In this document: in pieces, positions 20,341 through 29,418 of the stretch
Layout: every line of letters starts with the position of its first letter
Position numbering within the stretch: position 1 is the first letter of the stretch
Assembly: GCF_003096595.1 (NCBI RefSeq)
Contig: NZ_QEKO01000010.1
Location: 23,221-87,220 of the forward strand
Direction: 5' to 3'
DNA from: Pusillimonas noertemannii
Lineage (GTDB): Bacteria > Pseudomonadota > Gammaproteobacteria > Burkholderiales > Burkholderiaceae_B
DNA length: 64,000 bases
The notes under the pieces: generated by a model
What the model was told of the DNA's origin: nothing
The model's database searches: none
The model's input: the letters and a program-made list of their open reading frames with translations, nothing else
Made by a program: the position numbers and the translations under genes

Positions 20341-20940
20341 CTACTCCACCACGCCGCAGGCCATGCGGCCCGCGCCCCCGCCCAAGGGCTTGGGATGGTC
20401 TGAATAATTGTCGCCGCCCTCGTGCACCATCAGCGAATGGCCCTTCAACTGGTCAAGCTTGGTAAATCGGGGCGCCAGCACCGGCAGCTGCGCATTGCCC
20501 TGGGCATCGACATACAACGCGGGCAGGTCGCCCAAGTGCCCGTCGCCCCAGGGGCTGCCGTGCTTCTTGCTGCCCTCGGGGTCCAGATGCCCGCCCGCCG
20601 CGCCGGCGGCCGTTACCTTGCCGTCTTTTTCCTGGGGCTCGCAACTGGGTTTCTCGTGCACGTGAAAGCCGTGGATGCCGGGGTTCAACCCCTTCAAATT
20701 AGGCGTGAACACCAGGCCGTGTGGCGATTCCGACACAACGACGTCGCCGATCTCGTCCATTACGCCTTGCTGCGAAACCTGGTGCAGCGTCACCTTGACG
20801 TCCGCCTGCGCCGCCGCGGCAAACATGCCGCCCAGCAACAAGGCGCCCGCCATGCATGCTAGCCGGCGCCTCGCCGGTCGGCCGGCCCCCATGGCCTCGC
20901 CCGGCCGGCTTGCGGGAAAATCGTTTGCTGAAATTGGCAT
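20341..20940 (-). CDS. sodC: periplasmic Cu,Zn superoxide dismutase
   Basis: Dismutates superoxide in the periplasm. The 199-residue precursor has a basic N-terminus and a hydrophobic stretch ending in AAAAQA (about 30-48), a likely Sec signal. Copper and zinc ligands are present: [32 protein letters not shown] and [12 protein letters not shown], with the C-terminal MACGVVE supplying the disulphide cysteine. ATG 20940 is preceded by AGGAGG at 5 bases, which settles the start despite a longer open frame. Confidence 0.93.
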   Translation of the reverse strand: MPISANDFPASRPGEAMGAGRPARRRLACMAGALLLGGMFAAAAQADVKVTLHQVSQQGVMDEIGDVVVSESPHGLVFTPNLKGLNPGIHGFHVHEKPSCEPQEKDGKVTAAGAAGGHLDPEGSKKHGSPWGDGHLGDLPALYVDAQGNAQLPVLAPRFTKLDQLKGHSLMVHEGGDNYSDHPKPLGGGAGRMACGVVE

Positions 20941-21331
20941 GGCTGCCTCCTGTTCGACGTGGAAGAAAAATACGCAACTTCCGGCTGCAGCAAGCCTCGT
21001 GCCCCTTTTTTGAACCCCAAGCGGCAATTTCCGCCACAGCGGCGGGCGAACTATAAAACTTGACCTCTCCCCCCAGGCGAGTTACAATTTTTAGTTGAAT
21101 AAACGCCTATTCAAATACAAACAAGTTATATAGCGGCTAGTTATAAGCGCGTGCAGTTCCCGCCACTTCGACTTAAAGGCGGGGCAATCTGTTCCCTTCA
21201 CGCAATGCGGCTCCGGCACACGCCACGCGCAGGCAAGCCGCTTCATCAATCCGCGCCATACGCGCCCATCGACATGGCAACCCGCGTCATAAGCGTGGCC
21301 TTGCAGCAATGTCATTACAGGAGAACCATAT
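20941..21331. other. 391-bp gap between sodC and infA
   Basis: No gene is seen. The region is AT-richer near 21085-21145 and contains a 7-bp inverted repeat (21095-21101 with 21108-21114), plausibly part of the infA promoter or leader. No clear -35/-10 pair could be fixed. Confidence 0.4.
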
Positions 21332-21589
21332 ATGGCAAAAGAAGAATTATTGGAAATGAGCGGCTCTGTCACAGAAGTCCTTCCCGATTCCCGTTTCCGT
21401 GTCGTACTGGACAACGGCCACCCCGTCGTCGCCTACACCGGCGGCAAAATGCGCAAGCACCACATCCGCATCCTGGCTGGTGACAAAGTCACCCTGGAAA
21501 TGTCGCCCTACGATCTCAGCAAGGGCCGCATCACCTTCCGCCACCTGCCCAATCGTCCCGCCTATACGCCCGCGCGCAAGCGTCATTAA
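21332..21589 (+). CDS. infA: translation initiation factor IF-1
   Basis: An 85-residue S1/OB-fold factor that blocks the ribosomal A site during initiation. The sequence [18 protein letters not shown], then [15 protein letters not shown] and a basic tail, is full-length IF-1 with a short C-terminal extension. It stands alone, outside a ribosomal-protein operon. Betaproteobacteria often carry two infA copies, so this is probably the extra one. AGGAGA lies 8 bases before the ATG. Confidence 0.93.
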   Translation: MAKEELLEMSGSVTEVLPDSRFRVVLDNGHPVVAYTGGKMRKHHIRILAGDKVTLEMSPYDLSKGRITFRHLPNRPAYTPARKRH

Positions 21590-21651
21590 GGGTATCTTGC
21601 CTGGCAAAAAAGCTTATGGGCCACGGCCCTGGGCGCGCCCCGCCAGGAAAC

Positions 21652-22179
21652 TCAATCAGACTGGCTTGCCGGCGTGGCAAAGCGTTCAAGCGTACCGCCA
21701 TGCTCGGTGATGCCCGTCCAGGCATCCACTTCGAAATCAATTACCGCCAAAGACCCCGGCGGATAGTCGCTGTGCAGCCTGGCAAAGGCGTTGCGGTCGG
21801 CCCTGCCTATGAGATGCAGTGCCAGACGGTGCATGCCCGGGTTATGGCCCACGACAATCAGGCTTTCATGCTCGGCCGCCGTGGTACGTATGGCGGCAAG
21901 AATGGCCTCGGGCGTGGACTCGTAGATTCTTCCTTCGAACAGGGCCGGCACCAACTGCGGCAAGGCCTTCTGCACCAATTCCCAGGTGCTGCGCGTGCGC
22001 GTGGCGGTGGACACCAGCGCCATCTGCGGCAGTAGGCCGGCCTGGGCCATGTAGACGCCCATCGATGCGGCGTCGTCGCGTCCTTGTTCGCTAAGCGGCC
22101 GTTCGTGGTCGCCCGTTCCCGGCGGACGGCCCGCTTCGGCGTGACGCAACAGGAAAAGTCGGCGAAAAGATACGGGCAT
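21652..22179 (-). CDS. SixA-type histidine phosphatase
   Basis: A 175-residue histidine-phosphatase-superfamily protein. The catalytic RHAEAG lies at about residues 11-16 and the second histidine in VGHNPGMHRLA near 112. In E. coli SixA removes phosphate from phosphohistidine on the ArcB and PTS-Ntr systems; the target here is unknown. ATG 22179 has AAGGAG 6 bases upstream, better than an ATG 24 bases earlier. It closes a leftward run after thpR. Confidence 0.83.
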   Translation of the reverse strand: MPVSFRRLFLLRHAEAGRPPGTGDHERPLSEQGRDDAASMGVYMAQAGLLPQMALVSTATRTRSTWELVQKALPQLVPALFEGRIYESTPEAILAAIRTTAAEHESLIVVGHNPGMHRLALHLIGRADRNAFARLHSDYPPGSLAVIDFEVDAWTGITEHGGTLERFATPASQSD

Positions 22180-22224
22180 TTGGGCTCCTTGCAATAGCCG
22201 CAAAAGGCCTTACCGTAACCCAGG

Positions 22225-22737
22225 CTAAGCGTCGCGACAAGCCAGCAGGCGATAGCGCGGCACCGCCTCGCCCCCCACCGACTCGGCCAGGGCGATGCGC
22301 GCCGCACGCCACGGGATAGGCTCGAAATTGGAAACAGGCGCATGCGTCTTGCGCGCCAGTGTGACGTGAGGCACGAAGCCCGCCTCGCGCCGGAACGAAA
22401 GCCGCTGCAAAGCGGACATGGCAAGCAGGCGGCTGCGCAGCTGGGGCAAGCCCTCTGGCACGCTGCTGATACCCGCCCACACGACTTTCTGCCGCGAAAA
22501 TTCGCCATAGCGATCCAGGACGAGCGGCAAGGCGCTGAACTCGATCTCTTCCACCACCCTGCGCAGTTCCGGCAGGTTTTCACAAGGCTGCACGCCCAGA
22601 AAGGCCAGGGTCAGGTGAAAGTCGCGCGCGTGCGTCTTGCGCCCGCCCTCGAGGGGCGACTGCGTGTCGGCCAGCCGGCGCGCTACGTCGTCGTCGGGCC
22701 ACAGGGCAAAAAAGAGGCGTCCGGTGGTTTGCTGCAT
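22225..22737 (-). CDS. thpR: RNA 2',3'-cyclic phosphodiesterase
   Basis: A 170-residue 2H phosphoesterase of the ThpR/LigT family, which opens 2',3'-cyclic phosphates to 2'-phosphomonoesters and can ligate tRNA halves in vitro. The two HxTL motifs are FHLTLAFLG near 41 and HVTLARKTH near 125. RLFFALWP at the N-terminus is typical. ATG 22737 is chosen by homology; its ribosome-binding site is weak and it lies 16 bases after the previous gene. Confidence 0.85.
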   Translation of the reverse strand: MQQTTGRLFFALWPDDDVARRLADTQSPLEGGRKTHARDFHLTLAFLGVQPCENLPELRRVVEEIEFSALPLVLDRYGEFSRQKVVWAGISSVPEGLPQLRSRLLAMSALQRLSFRREAGFVPHVTLARKTHAPVSNFEPIPWRAARIALAESVGGEAVPRYRLLACRDA

Positions 22738-22753
22738 GGGCGGGCGGGCGGAA

Positions 22754-23608
22754 TCAGTGGCAATCGGGCACAGTCTGGTCCAGATAGACCTCGAATGCAA
22801 TGTCCTGCGTCATGTCGGCGATGAGCTTCTTGAAATGGCTCCGGGATTTCCAGCTTGCGACCATTTCCTTCAACAAGGTCGCCATCTTGTCATTGCCCGC
22901 GGGCACAAGAAAATACTGCGTCTCGGCCTCGCCGGGGGGCAGGCTGGCCGAAAACTTCTTCCACTCGGGAAAACGCAGCAGCGCCTTGAGCATGGTGTCG
23001 TCGTGCACAGCTGCGTCGCATTCGCCCGTGCGCAAGGCCAGCAAGGCGTCGGCCGGGGCACGATACACCTGCTCGATGGCGCCGTACAGTTCGGCGATGC
23101 GGCCCACGTAGCGGCCGTCCTCGGCAAGGCAAACCGTTCTGCCCTGCAATTGCCGCCACGACTTGATGTCGGTGTCGGTGCGCATGATGGCCATGGGCCG
23201 CGTGACCTGGCCGGTGGCGATGACCACGGCGCCGTCGTTGCGCGGCTGCGCCTTGGGTAGGCTGGCCACGGCAAAATCCATGGCGCCCGACGGCACCGAA
23301 GCGGCGCCCGCGTCGAGCTCGACGTACCTTGCCTTGCGCTGCAGCTTGCCGGCCACCTCGGCCACCAGCAGGGTTTCAATGCTTTCGGGGGTGCGCACCT
23401 TGGAACCGCCCACAAAAGGCGGCGGCACATAGCGCACGCCCACTGTCAGATCGGACAGAGCCTGGCCCCCCGATGAAGAAGCGGAAGACACCGCGGGCCC
23501 CGCCGGACCTTCGGACGCGGTACCGGACGACGCCGCGGCCCCGGCCTGGGAAGCTCCCAGGGCCAGGAACAGCGCCGCGGTGAACGTCCGAAACCGATAT
23601 CTAGACAT
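22754..23608 (-). CDS. periplasmic solute-binding protein (SBP_bac_3-like) in an ABC operon
   Basis: A 284-residue secreted protein with a signal peptide (FTAALFLALGASQAGAA), a Ser/Gly/Ala-rich linker to about residue 50, then a polar-amino-acid-type binding fold (LTVGVRYVPPPFVGG; later LQGRTVCLAEDGRYVGRIAEL and ALRTGECDAAVHDD). It overlaps the permease gene by 8 bases, so it belongs to the same importer operon as the SsuA/TauA-like protein at 24483-25478. A second, unrelated type of binding protein in one importer operon is unusual. The ligand is unknown. Confidence 0.75.
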   Translation of the reverse strand: MSRYRFRTFTAALFLALGASQAGAAASSGTASEGPAGPAVSSASSSGGQALSDLTVGVRYVPPPFVGGSKVRTPESIETLLVAEVAGKLQRKARYVELDAGAASVPSGAMDFAVASLPKAQPRNDGAVVIATGQVTRPMAIMRTDTDIKSWRQLQGRTVCLAEDGRYVGRIAELYGAIEQVYRAPADALLALRTGECDAAVHDDTMLKALLRFPEWKKFSASLPPGEAETQYFLVPAGNDKMATLLKEMVASWKSRSHFKKLIADMTQDIAFEVYLDQTVPDCH

Positions 23609-24374
23609 ATTGGTAGCGCAACAGCTTGCGCTTCAGGTTCTCGAGCAGGACCTGGTCGATAAGCGTGGCCAGGATGGCGATGGTCAGGATGTTGGCCATC
23701 ACGCCTATCATGTCGGCCGTTTCTCCGGCATAGGCCAGCGAACGGCCCAGGCCCTTGCCGAAGCCGATCAGCATTTCGGCCGAGATCAGCGCCCGCCATG
23801 CATTGCCGAAAGCCAGCTGCGCGCCGGTGATCAGCTCGGGCATGACGGCGGGCAGGTAGACGCGCCTGACCATGCCCCAGGGCGAGGCGCCCATGACGCG
23901 GGCAGCCGACACATGCACCTTCAACACGCTTTCAGTGGCGTTCATGACCGACAGCGCAGCCGGAAAGAAGGCCGCCAGGGCGATGACCACGATAATGGGT
24001 ACATTGCCGAACCCCATCAGAATGAGGAACAGCGGCACCCACGCAATGGAGGGAATGGACTGCAGGATGATGATGGCCGACTTGAGCACTTCGCGAAAGA
24101 AGTACATGACGCCGCCCAGCAGGCCAAGGCCAATGCCGAACAACAGGGCAATGCCGTAGCCGAAGCCCAGCCGCGTCAGGCTGCCCGACAGCACCTGGCG
24201 AAACTCGCCGGTCTGGATGTCGGCCCACAGACGCGCTATGACCGTGGGCACGCCCGGCATCAGGAAGTCGGGCAGCGTCCAGGCCGCGGTCTGCCAGATG
24301 AGCAGGATGAATAGAATGGCCACCACCATGGCGGCGGACTTTTGAAAACGGGTAAGTTGTGAACGTGAGCTCAT
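23601..24374 (-). CDS. ABC importer permease (SsuC/TauC type)
   Basis: A 257-residue inner-membrane permease with about six helices and the EAA-type coupling loop near residue 160 (SAARVMGASPWGMVRRVYLPAVMP). The family imports sulfonates, taurine, nitrate, thiamine precursors or aromatic acids. It partners the ATPase at 25475-26269 and the binding protein at 24483-25478. An ATG at 24386 is possible, 4 codons earlier. Confidence 0.87.
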   Translation of the reverse strand: MSSRSQLTRFQKSAAMVVAILFILLIWQTAAWTLPDFLMPGVPTVIARLWADIQTGEFRQVLSGSLTRLGFGYGIALLFGIGLGLLGGVMYFFREVLKSAIIILQSIPSIAWVPLFLILMGFGNVPIIVVIALAAFFPAALSVMNATESVLKVHVSAARVMGASPWGMVRRVYLPAVMPELITGAQLAFGNAWRALISAEMLIGFGKGLGRSLAYAGETADMIGVMANILTIAILATLIDQVLLENLKRKLLRYQYV

Positions 24375-24482
24375 GGAGTGCTTCAAAACAAGATGGCCGG
24401 CAACGACCGGCCATCTCTAGGATCGGCAAACACTAAAAGTTTTAGTGTTTACAGGCCCCGGGTTGGAAAGGCTGCGCAAGGA

Positions 24483-25478
24483 TTATAGTTTGCGCGCTTC
24501 CTGCCAGCTGAGGTCAACGATGGTGCTTACATTGAAAGGCGAGCCATCGCGGGTCTTGAGCGCACCCTGCTCTTGCATGATGTCGGCGATTTCCTGCATG
24601 CGGGCCAGTTCTTTCTGGGTCAGGACGGGGCTGAAGGTCTGGCTGGCGATGGCGTCGCTGATGACCTTCTCGCGGGGTATCTCGCCATGCTCTTGCGTCT
24701 TCAGCGTGGGCTCGGCGATAAAGTACGAGGCGATCAGCTTGGCGGCTTCGTCGGGCTTGTTGGCCAGCAGGTCGATGGCTTCGCGCTGCGCGTCCATGGA
24801 GGCCCATACGCCCTCTTTGTTCTTGCTGAGCGTTTCACCCGAGGTGATCACCACCATGCACGGGAAGGGCCAGACTTCGCCGATCTCGTAGATTTCGCTA
24901 ACCGGGGCCACCAGCTTGGCGATGCTGGCCTGCGGCTCGAACAGGAAGGCGGCGTCTACGCGGCTGCCCACCAGCGACTGGACGGCAACCTGCGGGCTGA
25001 CGCCCATGATGTTGAGGTCGCTGGCCTGCAGGCCAGCGTTCTTAAGGACCACGCCGCGCAGCACGGTGTCGGCGGTGCTGCCCTCTTTCTGCGAGGCCAG
25101 CGTGCGGCCCTTCAGGTCGGCAACGGTCTTGATGTTGGCGTCGTCGCGCACGACGATAGCGTGGTAGCCGTGCTGCGCACCGCCCACCACCTTGAGGTCG
25201 GCGCCGCGCGACGACCATGAGGCGGCGTTGGTAAAGCCCAGCACGCCGGTGTCGAGCTGGCCGCCCACGATGGCCTTGATAAGATCGGTGCCCGACTTGA
25301 ATTCGACCAGTTCGACGTCGAGCCCGTGCTTCTTGTAGAAGCCGCCCTCATAGGCAGCCATGACCTGGGCGTCGTCCATGACGCGCAGATAGCCGATCTT
25401 GAATTTCTCGGCGGCGACAGCCTGGTTGGAAAGGGCCAGGGCGGCCAGGGCCGGCAACAACATACGCAAAAACTTCAT
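24483..25478 (-). CDS. ABC importer substrate-binding protein (SsuA/TauA/NMT1 type)
   Basis: A 331-residue periplasmic protein with a signal peptide (MLLPALAALALSNQAVAA) followed by the NMT1-like fold (FKIGYLRVMDDAQVMAAYEGGFYKKHGLDVELVEF). The motif ASQKEGSTADTVLRG near 120 resembles the anion-binding loop of SsuA/TauA proteins. The ligand is not determined; sulfonate, nitrile, aromatic carboxylate or pyrimidine all occur in this family. It overlaps the ATPase gene by 4 bases and lies 108 bases before the permease gene. Confidence 0.85.
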   Translation of the reverse strand: MKFLRMLLPALAALALSNQAVAAEKFKIGYLRVMDDAQVMAAYEGGFYKKHGLDVELVEFKSGTDLIKAIVGGQLDTGVLGFTNAASWSSRGADLKVVGGAQHGYHAIVVRDDANIKTVADLKGRTLASQKEGSTADTVLRGVVLKNAGLQASDLNIMGVSPQVAVQSLVGSRVDAAFLFEPQASIAKLVAPVSEIYEIGEVWPFPCMVVITSGETLSKNKEGVWASMDAQREAIDLLANKPDEAAKLIASYFIAEPTLKTQEHGEIPREKVISDAIASQTFSPVLTQKELARMQEIADIMQEQGALKTRDGSPFNVSTIVDLSWQEARKL

Positions 25479-26269
25479 ACCGCTACTCCTTCTAGGGATT
25501 CTTGTGTTTCTGAAACTGGTTCGGCGTCTTGCTCGTGCTTGGCATGGATGCCCAGCAGGCCCAGGATTTCACGCCGCATATCCGCAAACTCGGACAGATC
25601 GTGGGTTTTTTCGTGTTGGGAAAGAGAGAACTCTTTCAGCACCGTGGCGGGCCGCTTGCTGAAGACCAGGATGCGGTCGGCCAGGAACAAGGCCTCGTCG
25701 ACGTCGTGCGTAACCAGCAGCACGGTGGGGCCGGCCTCGCGGATAAGCTGGCGCAGGGCGTCTTGCAGGGTCATGCGCGTAAGGGCGTCGAGCGCGCCAA
25801 AGGGCTCGTCGAGCAGCAGCGCCTTGGGGCGCGTGATGAAGGCGCGCGCCAGGGCCGCACGCTGGCGCATGCCGCCCGATACCTGGTGCGGGTAATAGTC
25901 TTCGAAGCTTTTCAGGTTGACCTTTTCGAGCCATTCGCGCGCCTGGGCCTCGGCCTGCTTTTTGTCGACCTTCTGGAATTCAAGCGCCAGGGCCACGTTC
26001 TGCACCAGGGTCATCCAGGGGTAGAGGGCGTTCTCCTGGAACATGAGGGTGCGCTCGGGGTCGGGACCGCGCACCGGCTTGCCGCCGGCCAGCATGGTGC
26101 CCGCCGAAGGCTTCTCGAGCCCTGCCGCGATATGCAACAGCGTGGATTTGCCGCAGCCCGAGGGGCCGACCAGCGCGACAAGCTCGCCCGAGTCGACTTC
26201 GCGGCTGAACTCTTCGACCACGTTGAGGTCGCCGAAGCGCTTCTTGATATGTTGGAATGCTAGTTTCAT
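25475..26269 (-). CDS. ABC importer ATPase (SsuB/TauB type)
   Basis: A 264-residue nucleotide-binding protein with Walker A GPSGCGKST (about 36-44), signature VSGGMRQRAALARAF near 130 and Walker B ALLLDEPFGALDALTR near 152, typical of the nitrate/sulfonate/taurine class. The C-terminal 35 residues are an acidic, low-conservation tail. First gene of the importer operon; its stop overlaps the binding-protein start by 4 bases. Confidence 0.9.
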   Translation of the reverse strand: MKLAFQHIKKRFGDLNVVEEFSREVDSGELVALVGPSGCGKSTLLHIAAGLEKPSAGTMLAGGKPVRGPDPERTLMFQENALYPWMTLVQNVALALEFQKVDKKQAEAQAREWLEKVNLKSFEDYYPHQVSGGMRQRAALARAFITRPKALLLDEPFGALDALTRMTLQDALRQLIREAGPTVLLVTHDVDEALFLADRILVFSKRPATVLKEFSLSQHEKTHDLSEFADMRREILGLLGIHAKHEQDAEPVSETQESLEGVAV

Positions 26270-26583
26270 GGATGTCAGTGCGGGATGCGCAAGAGTTCGC
26301 GGCGCTTTTTGCCCGAAAAACCTTTATAGCTATACGGGTATTAAGCACGGCCCAAACACATTAATTGGCGTATATGAAACTTTACTTTTCAAGTTGCGCC
26401 GCACCAACAAATTTTGCGCTCTTTGTTTATTTCCAAAAATAATAAAGAGGCAAAATGAGCAAAAGATACTGACATATAAAACCGGGCCCCGCGGCAGGGA
26501 TTGCTCTATGCCGCTGCCAAAAACGGCTCTACAACATGCCTCGCTTTTTTTCGGGCCTGCTCCCGAGCCGCGAAGGACAAGGC
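26270..26583. other. 314-bp AT-rich gap before the ABC importer
   Basis: No gene is seen. The region is clearly AT-richer than its neighbours (26320-26480) and probably holds the importer promoter on the minus strand. A TATAGCTATAAA stretch near 26325-26337 is a possible -10 area, but no good -35 partner was found. Confidence 0.35.
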
Positions 26584-27777
26584 CTACGCGCTGCGGCCCC
26601 TACGCAGGCGCAGCACCGCATAGGCGAAGCCGCCTATTACCACGCCCCAGAAGGCCGAGCCCAGGCCCAGGTAGCTCATGTTCGAGGCCGTGGCCAGAAA
26701 GGTGATGATGGCGGCCTCGCGGTTTTCTTCGTCCTGTACCGTTCCTACAACATTGCTGGCGATCGCCCCCACCAGGGCCAGCCCCGCCAGCACGGCGATG
26801 AACTCCTTGGGCAGGGCCGTGAACAGCAGCACGATGGTGCCCGCAAAAAGCCCCCCTATCAGGTAGAACACGCCATTGGCGATGCCCGCCACATAGCGCT
26901 TGCCCGGATCTTCGTGCGCGTCCTTGCCGGTGCACAGGGCGGCGGTAATGGCGGCGATCACCACGTTGATGCCGCCGAATACGGCCACCACCACCGAAGC
27001 CATGCTGGTGGTAACCAGGAGCGGACGCGCCGGCGTGTCGTAGCCCGAGACCTTGAGTATGGCCATGCCGGGCAGGAACTGCCCCGTAAGGCTGACCAGC
27101 ACCAGAGGCAGGGCCAGGCTCAGCGTGCTGTCCCAGGTCCAGTCGGGCATGATGAAGACCGGGGTGGCCCAGCGCAACTCGAGCGTGGATAGATTGGTAT
27201 GGCCTGTAAGCACCGCCAGCGCAATGCCCACGAACAGCACCAGCACGATGCAGTAGCGCGGCCACAGGCGCCTGAAAACGATATACGCGGCTATCATGCC
27301 GAAGGCCAGCAAAGGCATGGTGGCAGCGGAACTGAAGGCGCCCAGGCCGAACTGGAACAATATGCCGGCCATCATGCCCGATGCGATGCCGCGCGGAATG
27401 GCCTTTATGATGCGGTCGAACCAGCCCGACACGCCGATGGCGAAGATGATGACCGCCGCGGTAATGTAGGCCGCCACCGCCTGGTTGACGCTGATGGACG
27501 GAAACAGCGTTACCAGCAGCGCCGTGCCCGGCGCCGACCAGGCGGTGACGATGGGGGTCTTGAGCTTCCAGCTGAGATAGATGCCGGTAATGGCCGGGCC
27601 GATGGAAATAGCCCAGATCCAGGAAGACAGCATCTCGTTCGAGACTCCGGCCACGGCGGCCGCCTGGAAGAAGATGACCGCCGGGCCGGCGTAGGCGATC
27701 AGTACAGCCAGGAAACCCGCCGTAATCGCGGATACGGACCAATCTCTGCTTAACACCAGTGCTTCCCCCGTTTTCAT
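26584..27777 (-). CDS. benE: benzoate/H+ symporter family protein BenE
   Basis: A 397-residue polytopic membrane protein with about 12 hydrophobic segments, of the BenE family of benzoate transporters. Typical stretches are SAPGTALL near 95, GIASGMMAGILFQFG near 140 and GGINVVIAAITAALCTGKDAHED near 265. ATG 27777 starts the conserved N-terminus; the frame is open further upstream without support. No benzoate dioxygenase genes are adjacent, so the transported acid is unproven. It diverges from the DOPA-dioxygenase-like gene. Confidence 0.87.
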   Translation of the reverse strand: MKTGEALVLSRDWSVSAITAGFLAVLIAYAGPAVIFFQAAAVAGVSNEMLSSWIWAISIGPAITGIYLSWKLKTPIVTAWSAPGTALLVTLFPSISVNQAVAAYITAAVIIFAIGVSGWFDRIIKAIPRGIASGMMAGILFQFGLGAFSSAATMPLLAFGMIAAYIVFRRLWPRYCIVLVLFVGIALAVLTGHTNLSTLELRWATPVFIMPDWTWDSTLSLALPLVLVSLTGQFLPGMAILKVSGYDTPARPLLVTTSMASVVVAVFGGINVVIAAITAALCTGKDAHEDPGKRYVAGIANGVFYLIGGLFAGTIVLLFTALPKEFIAVLAGLALVGAIASNVVGTVQDEENREAAIITFLATASNMSYLGLGSAFWGVVIGGFAYAVLRLRRGRSA

Positions 27778-27899
27778 TCTTGGCGCCGCGCCTTTCCGAT
27801 TCACGGGGCACGGTCCGGTGCATTGTAACCATGCTAAGGTGGCCCGGCGAAACCGCAATATAGTAAGCAAGGCAAACACCCGCAACACAGGATGGTCAC

Positions 27900-28301
27900 A
27901 TGACAAGCCACACACATTCACCCGCCGGCCCCTGGCAGGGGCGCCCCGTCGCGGGCTACCACTCCCATGTTTATTTCGATGCGTCCACGGTAGAGCAGGC
28001 CCGGATGCTCTGCCAAGAGGCCGAGCGCCGCTTTGGCGCCAAGATGGGCCGCGTGCACGAAAAGCCGGTAGGGCCTCACCCCGACTGGAGCTGCCAGCTT
28101 TCCTATCGGCCGCCGATACTGGCCGACCTGCTGCCGTGGCTGGCCATGAACCGCAAGGGCCTGGTCGTGTTCACCCATCCGGTCACGGGCAACGACCTCA
28201 TCGACCACCGCGATTTCGCCATCTGGATGGGTGCCGTGCGCCCGCTCGACCTGTCGCGGCTTTCAGCCGACGAGCATTCGCTGGACAAATACGAGTTCTA
28301 G
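27900..28301 (+). CDS. DOPA 4,5-dioxygenase-family protein
   Basis: A 133-residue ferredoxin-like-fold protein of the DOPA-dioxygenase family (PF08883 type), named after the fungal enzyme that cleaves DOPA. Conserved features are GYHSHVYFDA near 19, GPHPDWSCQLSY near 58, LLPWLAMNRKGLVVFTHPVTG near 77 and DHRDFAIWMG near 102, whose histidines are metal-ligand candidates. Bacterial members are poorly characterised. AGGA lies 7 bases before the ATG. Neighbouring benE fits an aromatic substrate, by inference. Confidence 0.8.
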   Translation: MTSHTHSPAGPWQGRPVAGYHSHVYFDASTVEQARMLCQEAERRFGAKMGRVHEKPVGPHPDWSCQLSYRPPILADLLPWLAMNRKGLVVFTHPVTGNDLIDHRDFAIWMGAVRPLDLSRLSADEHSLDKYEF

Positions 28302-28311
28302 CGCTTCGGGC

Positions 28312-28333
28312 AGCCCGCCGGTCTGCGGGCTTT
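28312..28333 (+). terminator. possible terminator after the DOPA-dioxygenase-like gene
   Basis: The 7-bp stem AGCCCGC/GCGGGCT has a 6-base loop and is followed by only a few Ts, 10 bases after the stop codon. Confidence 0.4.
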
Positions 28334-28381
28334 GCAGGCAATGCACGGCCCGCGCGATGCCCGTACGCGGCGACAATCGGC

Positions 28382-29200
28382 CTAGGGCTGGACCAGGCGC
28401 GAAGCAATGCCGAACAGCTGGCTGCGGAAGTTGATGCCCAGCTTGTCGTAGGCGCGGGCGCGGTAGGTTTTGACGGTGGCCACCGAAAGGCCCAGGTCGG
28501 CCGCAATGCCGTCGTAGGTGCGGCCCAGCAGCAGGCCCGCGCATACGTCGAGTTCGCGTCCGGTAAGGCGCGGGCACAATGCGGCAAGTTCGCGCGTAAG
28601 GGCGCCGATGTCGGGCCCCGGCGCCGGCCGTAGGCCCTGGGCCAGGCTGATGTGCTTGGTGACGCAGGCCGCCACCGATTTGGCCACCGATTGCAGGGCG
28701 TCTACATCAGACGATCCGAACATGGGCTGGCGCTCGAAACGGTAGAAGTTGGTGGCCAGCACCAGCCCCTGGTCGGCCTGGCACACCACCGACAGGCGAT
28801 CTTGTATTCCGTGGCGCGAATAGATGGCTTCGCGGTGCGGCGGCGCAAAATGCGACTGATGGGCGTAGGTCATGGCCATGGCCCCGTGGCTCAGCAGCTG
28901 TTTGGCGCCGTCGAAGGTGTGGTCTTGCGCGTGCAGCCGCTTCTGGTAGCTGCGAAAGCAGTCGGCGCTGACGTCGTGCCCCGAACGGCTGGATGAAAGA
29001 AACATGCGGGGCGTTGCATGGACGTCGAGCTGGTAGACCGAAAAGAAGTCGACCTGAACCAGCTCGTTCAGGCCCGCGATGAGGCTGCGCCCGAAATCGG
29101 GCTCGCCCAGCGAATCGATGACATGGCTCATGAGCCCGTCGACCGGACGGGCGGCCGAGGCATGGGCGCTTGCTGCGTTGTCCAGGCTCCAGGCATTCAT
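28382..29200 (-). CDS. LuxR-family transcriptional regulator
   Basis: A 272-residue regulator with a C-terminal LuxR/GerE helix-turn-helix (about 205-268: RLTGRELDVCAGLLLGRTYDGIAADLGLSVATVKTYRARAYDKLGI). The N-terminal 200 residues are a sensory region that lacks clear acyl-homoserine-lactone-binding signatures, and no LuxI is present. ATG 29200 has AGGAG 8 bases upstream; the longer frame is not used. It diverges from the binding-protein/CoA-ligase pair, which it may control. Confidence 0.83.
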   Translation of the reverse strand: MNAWSLDNAASAHASAARPVDGLMSHVIDSLGEPDFGRSLIAGLNELVQVDFFSVYQLDVHATPRMFLSSSRSGHDVSADCFRSYQKRLHAQDHTFDGAKQLLSHGAMAMTYAHQSHFAPPHREAIYSRHGIQDRLSVVCQADQGLVLATNFYRFERQPMFGSSDVDALQSVAKSVAACVTKHISLAQGLRPAPGPDIGALTRELAALCPRLTGRELDVCAGLLLGRTYDGIAADLGLSVATVKTYRARAYDKLGINFRSQLFGIASRLVQP

Positions 29201-29418
29201 GGCGCGAACTCCTAAAAAGATACGGTGTATAGAACCGAACCGCGGTGGCGGCCCCTGTCGTCTTTTGAGTGGACAGACCCGGGCGCGGAGCCTTGTCATA
29301 CTGCGACAAAGCCGTGGACTGGCTTGCTACCCGGCCCTGCACAGGCAGGCGGCGCGAGGCTTGTTCCAGCCCCCAACCACGGACCAACAACCTATAAGGA
29401 TACAAGGAGACACCCACC

